A stretch of 64,000 nt of DNA, taken from the NCBI RefSeq assembly GCF_002086155.1, contig NZ_MVHE01000007.1, positions 1-64,000 of the forward strand, written 5' to 3'. Numbering within the stretch: position 1 is the stretch's first letter; each line of letters starts with the position of its first letter. Both the position numbers and the translations under genes were made by a program. Positions 17,286 through 25,613 of this stretch are shown one piece after another. The stretch comes from Mycobacterium angelicum. Lineage in GTDB: Bacteria; Actinomycetota; Actinomycetes; Mycobacteriales; Mycobacteriaceae. Below the pieces are notes generated by a model. It made no database searches and was not told the DNA's origin. It saw only the letters and a program-made list of their open reading frames with translations.

Positions 17286-18980
17286 TCAGCCGAACTTGGC
17301 CTCCTGGTCGGCGGCGGCGGTGACCTCGGCCAGCAGGTTGAGCCGGATGGCGAGCCAGAGCGTGAACTGGTTCTCCGGTTCGCGGATGTCCAGGCCGATC
17401 GTGTGGGAAATCCGGTCCAGCTTGGTCAGCAGGGTGTTGCGGTGGACATTGAGGGCACGCGCGGCCTCGGTGATATTGCCGCCGTGGGCCAGGTAGCCGG
17501 TCAGCGTCTCGAGTAGGTTGGGGCCTCCGCGCAGCGGCTCGATGAACTCCTGAACCAGTCGCCGGCTGTTCTCGGTGTCGGCGATCTCGGTGAGCACGGT
17601 GAAGCTGCGCAATTCCTGGTAGGAGATGGCGCTGGTGCGTCCGAGCCGACGAGCGATGCCCAGCGCGATGCGGGCCTCGCGGTAGCTGTCGGAGACCTTG
17701 CTCGCACCCCGCGAGGGCCGGCCGTAGGAGACGGCCACCGCGGCACGGCAGCGCTGCTCCAGTTCGCTGTACATGGACTTGGCGAAATCGGCCATTTGGC
17801 GCGCCAACGCCGCGTCGTCACCCTCCTGCAGGGTGCGCACCACCACCAGGACATCGCCGATGACGGTGGCATCGGTGTGCACCGAGGCATCCGCGCTGAT
17901 GTTGGCGGCGTAGCGGGCCAGTCGGATCATGGCCGCGGCCGGGTTCCCGCCCACCGCATGCGGCAGCGCGCCGTGCGCGACGAAAACCCCGAAGGGCGAA
18001 TCGATGTCGATCTCGTGGTGGTCGGCGCGGGCCCGCAGCTCGTGCTCGCTGGAGAAGCTGCCGTGCACCAGGGCTTGGACGAAGTCGCCGCGGGCACGCT
18101 CTTCGGCCTCATCGACACTGCGCTGGCGCAGCATCTCCGACCCGATCACCGCCGTCGCTTGTTCGGTGACGATGCGGTGCCGGACCAGGTCCTGACCGCC
18201 CACGGCGGTGGAAGGAACCAGGATGACGACCCAGCCTTGGGATGCCTTGCCGAACTGGATGGCGCTGGCGATGCACGTCCACACGCTGCCGCGCGGGCCG
18301 GGCACCTGCTCCACGCGCGGGCCGTGGGGGCTCTGGCGTCGCGCGGCCGGCACACCGGTGGCAAGCATGCGGCGCACCGAGTTGGACAGCGTCTCGACGG
18401 CTTCCGGAGCCAGTCCGTTCTGGGCGACCACCTGGCCGCGGGCGTTGAGCGCCAGTGCGGGGTTGCGGGCCAGATTGGATACCTCGCGAATGAGCATCTG
18501 CAGGCCCGCACCCCGGTGGAACAGCCCGGCCAGCGCGGCGTAGACCTGCGTGGAGTAGCGCATCGCCTCCAATTCCTGGCTGAGCGTCCGCTCGGCCAGC
18601 AGCCGGCTGAGCGCGGCGAAGCCGACCGGGAACGCCAGCTCGATCACGACCAGCCCACCGGGCAGTCCGTTGCGGGGGAAGTCGGCCGGGATCCGGCCGT
18701 CGACCACCAGCATGGTGGCGCCCCGAGCGACGGCCGCGGTCAGCATGGCGCCGTTGGCTGTCAGAGCCTCAGGCCGCGCATAGAGGGCGACGGCGTCAAG
18801 CGACTCCGGTCGCGGCGGAACTTCAGTCAACGGCAGCATCCAGGTCAACTCGCGATCGAGTTGGTCGGAGCCGGCCACCACACGGGCAGCAGACATCAGC
18901 GGCTCGTCGAGCAGTCGCTGAATCGTCAATCCACCGGTGTCGATCGATGGCGCAAGGCAATGGGTGATCGGAGCTGCCAT
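17286..18980 (-). CDS. PucR-family transcriptional regulator
   Basis: A 564-residue regulator. The N-terminal ~170 residues resemble the PucR purine-catabolism domain, the middle is a GGDEF-related/sensory segment, and the C terminus carries the PucR helix-turn-helix GNITEAARALNVHRNTLLTK. ATG 18980 is preceded by a perfect AGGAGG at an 8-nt spacing, so the longer frame is rejected. PucR-type proteins respond to small metabolites and often control adjacent catabolic genes; candidates here are the SRPBCC gene and the amidohydrolase. The equivalent stretch of M. tuberculosis lacks it. Confidence 0.85.
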   Translation of the reverse strand: MAAPITHCLAPSIDTGGLTIQRLLDEPLMSAARVVAGSDQLDRELTWMLPLTEVPPRPESLDAVALYARPEALTANGAMLTAAVARGATMLVVDGRIPADFPRNGLPGGLVVIELAFPVGFAALSRLLAERTLSQELEAMRYSTQVYAALAGLFHRGAGLQMLIREVSNLARNPALALNARGQVVAQNGLAPEAVETLSNSVRRMLATGVPAARRQSPHGPRVEQVPGPRGSVWTCIASAIQFGKASQGWVVILVPSTAVGGQDLVRHRIVTEQATAVIGSEMLRQRSVDEAEERARGDFVQALVHGSFSSEHELRARADHHEIDIDSPFGVFVAHGALPHAVGGNPAAAMIRLARYAANISADASVHTDATVIGDVLVVVRTLQEGDDAALARQMADFAKSMYSELEQRCRAAVAVSYGRPSRGASKVSDSYREARIALGIARRLGRTSAISYQELRSFTVLTEIADTENSRRLVQEFIEPLRGGPNLLETLTGYLAHGGNITEAARALNVHRNTLLTKLDRISHTIGLDIREPENQFTLWLAIRLNLLAEVTAAADQEAKFG

Positions 18981-19592
18981 GATCTGTCCTCCTGTCGACA
19001 AACGCCGAGATTGGCAATCACTGGCAATCCCGTTGTGCCGTGCGGTAACTGAAAAGTTCACGTGCAGAAGGTAATTCGATTGGCAATAAGTGCGAGGACC
19101 CGCTCGGCCCATCCGCTCGTCGGCTTCAATGGGGGGACGGTGCCCGCACCGGGGTGACCATCCTCACACGCCGAGTCACTAGCTGGGATTCGCTCAGGAC
19201 TGCTAAATTATTGCTAGATCCGAATGTTTCTTCCGCCCAACTTCTGCCTATCAAACAGTTACCGACTGCAACTTTATGGCTCGGAAGCTTATGGGCCTGT
19301 GATCCGCGTCGCAAGAGGCGCGCTTGAGAAAATTCCTGTGAGTTTCCTTAACTGACTTGACCGCTAGCGGGTTCGTCGCGTTCAATTCGCATTTCGCCCG
19401 CGGGCTTTCCCGGTTTGACCAGGCCTTCGAGGCCGGCACGGGGTTGAGAACTCGCATTTAGTTCGCGTTGCTAACGCCCCTTCCGAAGGCGCAAAAAACT
19501 TTCTGGACGAGGCTGGATGGGGCGCTCCCGGCGCCGCGGCGACGGGCTTGTCGGGCCGCGATGGCGCCTCCAGGTCAGGGGCTGGGCCGTGA
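18981..19592. other. Intergenic region without a convincing gene
   Basis: About 610 bp between PucR and the HigA-like gene. Short open frames on the minus strand (62-72 codons) show no family resemblance and no ribosome binding site. The part near 19195-19340 is AT-richer than the surroundings and could hold the PucR promoter. Nothing else is seen. Confidence 0.5.
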
Positions 19593-19913
19593 TTAGACAC
19601 GGTGCACGCTCTCCCGGTGTGACCTGACGATCGGCTCGATGATGCGCAGTTGTGCGGCGATCTGACCGCGGGCCTGATCAGCGTCGTAGCAAGCCTGCAG
19701 GTTGATCCAGAACATGTCGGCTACGCCCAGGGCACGTGCCAGCCGCAGCCCGGTGTCGATGCTGATAGCGCGTTTGCCGTGGACGATGTCGTTGATGCGC
19801 CCCGGCGGCACATTGATGGCCCGCGCGATCCGGTACTGGCTGATCCCGAATCGTTCGAGGAACTCGGTGTGCAGAATTTCGCCGGGGTGGACCGGCCCAG
19901 CTTCGTTCCACAT
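19593..19913 (-). CDS. higA: HigA-family antitoxin-like HTH protein (orphan)
   Basis: A 106-residue Xre-type helix-turn-helix protein of the HigA family. The N-terminal HPGEIL motif is characteristic, and FGISQYRIARAINVPPGR with HGKRAISIDTGLRLARALG forms the DNA-binding core; MFWINLQACYD is the usual C-terminal block. ATG 19913 gives the standard length. No HigB toxin can be found upstream or downstream in any frame, so this appears to be an orphan antitoxin or regulator. A perfect 10-bp inverted repeat lies 30 bp upstream and could be its operator. Confidence 0.85.
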   Translation of the reverse strand: MWNEAGPVHPGEILHTEFLERFGISQYRIARAINVPPGRINDIVHGKRAISIDTGLRLARALGVADMFWINLQACYDADQARGQIAAQLRIIEPIVRSHRESVHRV

Positions 19914-19942
19914 GTGGCCCTTCCCTTGCCCTTCGTGATTTC

Positions 19943-19972
19943 CCGGCCTGCGAGCGCTGTTCCGCAGGCCGG
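19943..19972. promoter_or_regulatory. Perfect 10-bp inverted repeat upstream of higA-like gene
   Basis: CCGGCCTGCG and its exact complement CGCAGGCCGG separated by a 10-nt spacer, ending 30 bp before the HigA-like start. HigA proteins commonly bind palindromes at their own promoters, so this is a candidate autoregulatory operator; a transcribed hairpin is the alternative. Confidence 0.6.
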
Positions 19973-20125
19973 CTCGGAGGTGGAGCCGGCGCCATCGTCG
20001 CCGCCAACTCCACCGGACCAATCCCGGGCCGGGCCACACCCGGCACGGCCACCCGCGCAACAAACACCATGTGTGGAGCGGCATTTCAGCAACCCACTCC
20101 CCTTGTTGTCCACTCACGCTATGCA

Positions 20126-20185
20126 GTCGACAGGGTCTCGTCCAGTAGAAGGTTGCGAAGATATCCTTGCACCACTTGCAAGCGT
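20126..20185 (+). repeat. CxxC-encoding repeat, copy A
   Basis: A 60-bp segment resembling 21207-21266 without gaps (38 of 60 bases). Read in the + frame both give V-D-x3-S-S-R-R-L-R-x2-P-C-x2-C-K-R, 14 of 20 residues identical, with many third-position changes. It lies in the 460-bp gap between the HigA-like gene and the amidohydrolase, within an open frame 20069-20359 that has no recognised homologue. Possibly a remnant or small Cys-containing protein. Confidence 0.45.
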
Positions 20186-20374
20186 GCAGGGACGCTGTCG
20201 CCCTGTGCCACATGCCCTTTCGAGGCGTCCTTGCCGGTGCCACGCCTCGCCCGTGACGGTGTGTCGTTGCGTCGCAGAGAAGCCATTGAATCCATCTTGG
20301 GTTCTGATCTGTTGCGTGCCGGCTGCAGCGAGGATAGGCTTGCCGCCCAACATATTTGACCAGCGGAGGTAACG

Positions 20375-21103
20375 GTGTCGTTCGATGCGCACTTCCACAT
20401 CATCGATCCGGCCCACCCGCTCGTCCCCAACGAAGGCTTTGTGCCACAGCCGTTTACGGTCACCGACTACCTGCGGCAGGCCGCGCCGTACGACATCACC
20501 GGCGGCGCGGTGGTTTCCGGTTCCTTTCAGGGTTTCGACCAGGGGTACCTCGTCGACGCCTTACGCCAGCTCGGGCCCGGATGGGTCGGCGTCACCCAGC
20601 TGGATCCGGCGACGTCCGATGAATACATCGTCGAGCTGGATCGGGCTGGGGTCCGGGCGGTGCGCTTCACACTCGCACGTGGCGGGTTCCTCGACGTCGA
20701 CTTGGCGATGCGGGTGCACGACGTCGCCGGCTGGCACACCGAACTCTACGTCGACGCCGCACAATTGCCCGAACTCGCGCCGGAGCTGAGCAAGCTACCG
20801 CGGATAAGCGTGGACCATCTCGGGCTGAGCCGCGCGGGCCTGCCCCACTTGCTCGACGCTGTGGATCGCGGATTGCGAGTCAAGGCAACGGGTTTCGGCC
20901 GTCTTCAGCTGGATATCGCCGATGCGCTGCGCCGCGTCGACGCCGTCAACCCGCACGCGCTGCTGTTCGGAACCGACCTGCCCGGCACCCGCGCTCCGCG
21001 CGCCTTCGCCATGGCCGACCTCGACTTGATCACCGACACGCTCGGAGACAGCGCCTTGCAGCGGCTCAGCGACAATGCCCGGTCCTGGTATCGACCGGAA
21101 TAA
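20375..21103 (+). CDS. Amidohydrolase-family protein (PF04909-like)
   Basis: A 242-residue TIM-barrel amidohydrolase. The N-terminal metal motif FDAHFHI (residues 3-9), the VDHLG block near 150 and LLFGTDLPG near 198 are the expected metal and catalytic sites of the amidohydrolase_2 group (2-pyrone-4,6-dicarboxylate hydrolase and related decarboxylases). It is slightly short for the family. The GTG 20375 start follows GGAGGT. Its setting between a PucR and a LysR regulator suggests catabolism of a cyclic or aromatic carboxylate; the substrate is not deducible. Confidence 0.85.
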   Translation: MSFDAHFHIIDPAHPLVPNEGFVPQPFTVTDYLRQAAPYDITGGAVVSGSFQGFDQGYLVDALRQLGPGWVGVTQLDPATSDEYIVELDRAGVRAVRFTLARGGFLDVDLAMRVHDVAGWHTELYVDAAQLPELAPELSKLPRISVDHLGLSRAGLPHLLDAVDRGLRVKATGFGRLQLDIADALRRVDAVNPHALLFGTDLPGTRAPRAFAMADLDLITDTLGDSALQRLSDNARSWYRPE

Positions 21104-21206
21104 ACGAAATGCGTTTCCACCGGCCGGCGGCTATTTCATTGGGCAGGACAATTACACGCAATTGCGCACCACGTCGCCCGCTTTGCATTACCGCAATTGT
21201 TGCGGA

Positions 21207-21266
21207 GTTGACGCACTGACGTCTAGTAGAAGACTTCGATCAAACCCTTGTGTGCCGTGCAAACGT
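21207..21266 (+). repeat. CxxC-encoding repeat, copy B
   Basis: Partner of the repeat at 20126-20185, in the 186-bp gap between the amidohydrolase and the convergent LysR gene. Its frame ends soon after in a stop at 21291-21293. The two copies flank the amidohydrolase gene in the same orientation. Confidence 0.45.
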
Positions 21267-21289
21267 GGTCGTGACCTGGCCGGAGCCCG

Positions 21290-22198
21290 CTAGTGGTCTT
21301 GGTCGGGAAGGCCGCACGACGCGATTGCGGTGTCGCGAAACGCCGCCGCCGAGGGCGGCAGATACCTATTGCTCATCCAACCCACCGCAATGGGTCTGAC
21401 CAGGTCTTTGTCGTCGACGGCGATCTCGACGATGTCGGGGGGCCGGGTCGATGCCCGCGGCATGATGCCCACACCCAGGCGCGCCCCGATGAGGCCGCGC
21501 AGGGTGGCCATGTCCGTTCCCTCGAAGGCGATCGTGGGTGTGATCCGGTGCCGCGCGCAGGCGTCGTCGAAAATCCTGCGCAGGGTGAAACTGCGGTCGA
21601 AGACGATGAAGGGCTGGCCCGCGAGTTCTTCAAAGCCGATCAACTCCCGCCCGGCCAGTGGGTGTTCCTGGTCGACGACGGCATACAACCGCTGGGTGAA
21701 CAGGCTGTGCCACTTCACCCCGGGCGACTCGTCGAAAGTCATGGGGTAGCTGATGCATACGTCGATCAGGCCGGTCGCCATATCGCTGACCAGCGCGGGG
21801 CCGGGTCGGTGGTGCAGCTCGAACCGTGCTGCGGGGAATTGGTCGTGATGCCGGCGGATCAGCCTGGGCACCGTGGCAACCCCGAGGGAGGCCAAGAACC
21901 CCAGGGCCACCGTCCCGGCGTCGACCCCCGCGAGCTGGCGCACCCCGGACATCGCGGTATCAAGGCTGCGCTGCGCGGCCAGGCTGGTGCGCAGGAACGC
22001 CTGCCCGAACCGGTTGAGTTCATTGGCCCGGCCGCGCCGGGTGAACAGTTCGACCCCGATTTCGGACTCGAGCATCGCGATGGCCCGGCTGACCGCCGAT
22101 TGCGACACGGCCAGACGTTCAGCGGCATCGCGCAGCGTGCCGACTTCCGCGACGGTTTGGAAATAGCGCAATTGATAAAGCTCCACCACGGCAATCAC
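21290..22198 (-). CDS. LysR-family transcriptional regulator
   Basis: A 302-residue LysR protein. The N-terminal winged helix reads LRYFQTVAEVGTLRDAAERL and SQSAVSRAIAMLESEIGVEL; the rest is a periplasmic-binding-protein-like effector domain. GTG 22198 puts the HTH at the usual distance from the start; much longer upstream frame overlaps other genes and is rejected. It converges on the amidohydrolase and is 47 bp downstream of the Rv1060-like SRPBCC gene on the same strand. Likely controls nearby catabolic genes. Confidence 0.88.
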   Translation of the reverse strand: MIAVVELYQLRYFQTVAEVGTLRDAAERLAVSQSAVSRAIAMLESEIGVELFTRRGRANELNRFGQAFLRTSLAAQRSLDTAMSGVRQLAGVDAGTVALGFLASLGVATVPRLIRRHHDQFPAARFELHHRPGPALVSDMATGLIDVCISYPMTFDESPGVKWHSLFTQRLYAVVDQEHPLAGRELIGFEELAGQPFIVFDRSFTLRRIFDDACARHRITPTIAFEGTDMATLRGLIGARLGVGIMPRASTRPPDIVEIAVDDKDLVRPIAVGWMSNRYLPPSAAAFRDTAIASCGLPDQDH

Positions 22199-22245
22199 AG
22201 TACTTTCAAAATGCGGACGCCGATATACGGTGCAAACGCCATTTC

Positions 22246-22719
22246 TCAGGCCAACAGGTAAGCGGACAGTTTCTCCAGCGTTCGGCGCGCGTAACCCTGC
22301 CACATTTTGCCGAAAGCCGGCAGCACCGGCGCCGACAACACCGACTTCGGGTGCAGCGTCCATTGCCAGGTCACCTGGGTTCCGGTGCCGGCGGGAACGA
22401 AGCTCCAAATGCCGTCCACCGAGCTCACCAGGGGGGCCAGCGGGCCCTTGATGCCAGAGAGCGTGTAACTGAACGACCGCGGCCGGTCCACGCTGGTCAG
22501 CTTTTCGCGCACGCTGCCACCGCCGACCATGGTGATGACGCGGGTCTGGCCGGCGGCATCCCAGTCGCCGGTCTGGTCCTCGATGCCCTTGATCGGTGGG
22601 ATCACCCCGTACCAGTGCGAACAGATGACTGGCAGCGGTACCGGCATCGTGCGGCTGAACGCCGCGTCGACATCGACTGGTATTGCCAGTGATTGGGCGA
22701 CGACTACATCTTTGGCCAT
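22246..22719 (-). CDS. SRPBCC-family protein (copy 2, Rv1060-like)
   Basis: A 157-residue SRPBCC protein. Position beside the Rv1059-like gene and length identify it as the Rv1060 equivalent, while the related copy at 16723-17181 sits beside the Rv1061 equivalent. Shared blocks are IPV, GQTR, GGGSVRE, IKGPLAPL, VTWQWT and GYARRTLE. A ligand-binding cavity is expected; the ligand is unknown. It starts 24 bp downstream of the Rv1059-like stop and is likely co-transcribed. Confidence 0.83.
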   Translation of the reverse strand: MAKDVVVAQSLAIPVDVDAAFSRTMPVPLPVICSHWYGVIPPIKGIEDQTGDWDAAGQTRVITMVGGGSVREKLTSVDRPRSFSYTLSGIKGPLAPLVSSVDGIWSFVPAGTGTQVTWQWTLHPKSVLSAPVLPAFGKMWQGYARRTLEKLSAYLLA

Positions 22720-22743
22720 TGCAGTGATTCCCTATCGTCGGTG

Positions 22744-23802
22744 TCAGCGACCCAGCTCCGGCGCGGCGCGGCCGGTGATGAGCGGCAGATCGAAGAAACT
22801 CTGAATGCCCGCCGGCGCAGCGCAAGTGGCGGGGACGGCGTTGACGCAGTGCGCCGCGGTGGCGACGATTCCGGGGTTGCTGATCAGTCCCGCTTCGACG
22901 CTCTCGGGCTGCCACCCCTTGATGGTGACGAACGTGTCCGGGTTGCCCCGCACCTCTATCTCATAGCGCTCTCCCGCCGGCCCGAAAGCCCAAGGCGGAT
23001 CGAGGTTTTCGTCGCCCATCAACCAATTCACGGTGATCTCGACGACAACGGTGTCGCCGACCAGCGCGACCCAGTGGAAGCGGCGCCCGGCGACCTGCCC
23101 GGGCTCGATCACCCCGATCGGCGAGTCGATTGGCGCGGTGGCGACGGCGACCTCTTGCGAGGCGTGAATCTCGGGGTCCGCGGCGAATCCCAACCGATCC
23201 ACGCACAGCCGCACCGACTGACTGAAACCGCCGTTGAGCAGCTTTTGCATCGGCCCGGTCAAGGCGCTGTCCGGGGTACCACCGAACCCCATCACATAGC
23301 GCAGCACATCCGGTGCGCCGTAGGTGCGCAAGTCCGAAAACTCCTCGGAGCGAACGAAAGTCACGCCGGTCGACATCACCGACAACAACAATGGGAACAA
23401 CTCGGTGGCTGCGCCGGGCCCTATGCCGGCGCCGTGCAGGGTCGCGTTTCCGGCCTGTGCGGCGACTTCCAGTGGCGCGGCTTCCTTCTCATTCGGGTAG
23501 AACCAGCCGAGGGGGGTGACGACGTTCTTGCCTGAGCGCAACAGCGCGGCCACCTCGTCGGGACTGGGCATCAGCGGTGCGTAGATCACCGCGTCGGCGT
23601 CGAGCGCGAGGATGTCGTCGATGCTGTTGGTCGCGATCACGCCAAGCGGTGCGGCACCGATGATCTCGCCGACGTCTTTGCCGTCCTTGGCTTCCGAATG
23701 CACCCAGCAGCCGGCGAGTTCGAGTTCGGGATGCTCGAGAACGCCTTTGATGGCGGCCACCCCGACCGATCCGGTCGCCCACTGCACAACCCGCAGACTC
23801 AT
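22744..23802 (-). CDS. Dihydrodipicolinate-reductase-like NAD(P)-binding protein (Rv1059-like)
   Basis: A 352-residue Rossmann-fold protein. The dinucleotide site is VVQWATGSVGVAAIKG at the N terminus; LDADAVIYAPLMPS and VVTPLGWFYP continue the pattern of mycobacterial DapB/DAP-dehydrogenase-related proteins. It lacks a clear true DapB signature, so a lysine-pathway role is unlikely. It lies 22 bp downstream of fadD14 and upstream of the SRPBCC gene, suggesting a lipid or steroid-like substrate within one operon. Confidence 0.82.
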   Translation of the reverse strand: MSLRVVQWATGSVGVAAIKGVLEHPELELAGCWVHSEAKDGKDVGEIIGAAPLGVIATNSIDDILALDADAVIYAPLMPSPDEVAALLRSGKNVVTPLGWFYPNEKEAAPLEVAAQAGNATLHGAGIGPGAATELFPLLLSVMSTGVTFVRSEEFSDLRTYGAPDVLRYVMGFGGTPDSALTGPMQKLLNGGFSQSVRLCVDRLGFAADPEIHASQEVAVATAPIDSPIGVIEPGQVAGRRFHWVALVGDTVVVEITVNWLMGDENLDPPWAFGPAGERYEIEVRGNPDTFVTIKGWQPESVEAGLISNPGIVATAAHCVNAVPATCAAPAGIQSFFDLPLITGRAAPELGR

Positions 23803-23824
23803 GCTGACCTTTCTACCGCGCGTA

Positions 23825-25456
23825 TTAGTCGCGCGCCTCGGTGACGTCGTACCCGCCGTCGGCGTAGCGCGCCCGGATGGCCTTCTTGTCGTACTTGCCC
23901 ACGCTGGTGCGCGGAATCTCGCCGGCGAACGCCCAGCGTTCCGGGAGCCACCAGCGAGCTACCTTGTCCGCCAGGAACTTTCGTAGCTCCTGCGCACTGA
24001 CAGCGCCGCCCTCCCGGACCACGACCACTGCCAGCGGCCGTTCCTCCCACCGCTCATCGGGCACCCCGACGACGGCGGCCTCGACCACGTCGGGGTGGGC
24101 GATCAGATGATTCTCCAGCTCGACCGAGGAGATCCATTCCCCGCCGGACTTGATGACGTCCTTGGACCGATCGGTCAGGGTGATGAACCCGTACTCGTCG
24201 ATGCGGCCTACGTCCCCGGTGCGCAGCCAGCCGGAGTCGAATTTGGAGGCGTCATGTCCCCGGTAGTACGCGCCGGCGATCCACGGGCCCCGAACCTCCA
24301 CCTCGCCCACGGCGTCGCCGTCGTTGGGCAGCACCTGGCCGTCGTCGTCGACGATCCTGGTTTCCACCCCGCATACCGGCTGCCCCTGGGTCCCGCGGAA
24401 CGTCCAGTGCTGATGCTGCGGGGCGTCCGGCGGCGGCCAGGCCATGGTGGCCAACGGTGAGGTCTCGGTCATGCCCCACAGCTGGCGGATCTGGACGTCG
24501 TGTTCGTCCTCGAAAGTCCGCATCAGCGACACCGGAACCGCCGAGCCGCCACAGGCGACCAGCCGCAACGAGGACATGTCGTGGCCGGGATCCTTCTCCA
24601 GGTGATGCATGACGTCGTTCCAGATGGTCGGTACCGCACCGGCCAGCGTCGGACGCAGGTTCTCGACCATGTGAATCAGCGACGGCGCATCGAGATGCCG
24701 ATCGGGCAGCACCAGGTCGGCACCGGCCATCAGGGCCGCATACGGCAAGCCCCAGGCGTTGGCGTGGAACATCGGCACGATCGGCAGCACCCGATCGCTG
24801 GATCCCACCCCGATGCCGTTGGTGGTACACGCCGCCATGGTGTGCAGGAAGCTCGAACGATGGCTGTAGACAACACCTTTGGGGTTGCCGGTGGTGCCGC
24901 TGGTGTAACACATGGCGGCCGCGGACTTCTCGTCGATCTCGGGCCACTCGAAGTCCACCGGCTCGTTGGCGATCAAATCGGCATAGCGCAGCACGCTCTT
25001 GCCCGACTGCAGCAGCGGCGCGGTGTCGCCCTCCCCCACCGCGACCACGGTGTGCACGGTTTCCAGCTCGCTCAGCACAGGCGCCAAAAGCTTGGCCAGC
25101 GACATATCCACCAGGACGACGCGGTCCTCGGCCTCGTTGGCGACGTAGGCGATCTGCTCGGGGAAAAGACGGATGTTGAGGGTGTGCAGAACCGCGCCCA
25201 TCGACGGCACCGCGAGGTATACCGCCAGGTGTTCGGCGTTGTTCCACATGAAGGTGGCGACTCGCTGGTCGCCGTCAATGCCCAAGCGGCGCAACGCATT
25301 CGCCAACTGCGCGGCCTGCTGGCCCACCTCGCGGTAGGTGATGTGACGGTAACCGTCGCCGGTCGCAGTGGTGACCCTGCGTGCCCCGTGCACCCCGCAG
25401 CCGTGCCTCATGATCGCGGTGATCGTCAACGGATAGTCCTGCATTGTGCTGTCCAT
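23825..25456 (-). CDS. fadD14: Fatty-acid-CoA ligase FadD14
   Basis: A 543-residue acyl-adenylating enzyme that activates a fatty acid to acyl-CoA through acyl-AMP. The P-loop-like motif [11 protein letters not shown] (residues ~183-193), GMTETSPLA near 320, the [11 protein letters not shown] hinge near 415 and the catalytic Lys in TSVGKYDKK near 525 are all intact. Length and gene order match M. tuberculosis Rv1058. It heads an apparent operon with the Rv1059-like and SRPBCC genes. Chain-length preference cannot be read from sequence; the family suggests medium to long chains. Confidence 0.92.
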   Translation of the reverse strand: MDSTMQDYPLTITAIMRHGCGVHGARRVTTATGDGYRHITYREVGQQAAQLANALRRLGIDGDQRVATFMWNNAEHLAVYLAVPSMGAVLHTLNIRLFPEQIAYVANEAEDRVVLVDMSLAKLLAPVLSELETVHTVVAVGEGDTAPLLQSGKSVLRYADLIANEPVDFEWPEIDEKSAAAMCYTSGTTGNPKGVVYSHRSSFLHTMAACTTNGIGVGSSDRVLPIVPMFHANAWGLPYAALMAGADLVLPDRHLDAPSLIHMVENLRPTLAGAVPTIWNDVMHHLEKDPGHDMSSLRLVACGGSAVPVSLMRTFEDEHDVQIRQLWGMTETSPLATMAWPPPDAPQHQHWTFRGTQGQPVCGVETRIVDDDGQVLPNDGDAVGEVEVRGPWIAGAYYRGHDASKFDSGWLRTGDVGRIDEYGFITLTDRSKDVIKSGGEWISSVELENHLIAHPDVVEAAVVGVPDERWEERPLAVVVVREGGAVSAQELRKFLADKVARWWLPERWAFAGEIPRTSVGKYDKKAIRARYADGGYDVTEARD

Positions 25457-25547
25457 CGATGTACCGCCCTAATGGGTCTCGGCGCCCCTCATGTCCGCCC
25501 GCATATCCGGCTCGCCGAATGCTATCGCCGTGGGCCGGCATGAGAAA

Positions 25548-25570
25548 CCCCGGGCCACACGGGCCCGGGG
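25548..25570 (-). terminator. Hairpin downstream of the Rv1057-like gene
   Basis: A 9-bp GC stem (CCCCGGGCC with its complement, loop about 4 nt). On the minus strand it is followed by a short T-run (TTTCTC). It lies between the Rv1057-like stop and fadD14 and probably ends the former transcript. Confidence 0.65.
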
Positions 25571-25613
25571 CATCAGAGGTTAAGGCCCAATCAGGCCCGA
25601 ATCAAGCCCCGAA

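Noticed and set aside
17796-19052. A 418-codon plus-strand frame opposite the PucR gene.
   Set aside because: His/Arg/Gly-rich shadow without domain; PucR is clear on the other strand.
19914-20374. Search for a HigB toxin upstream of the HigA-like gene.
   Set aside because: None of the minus-strand frames shows RelE/HigB motifs; only low-complexity shadows.
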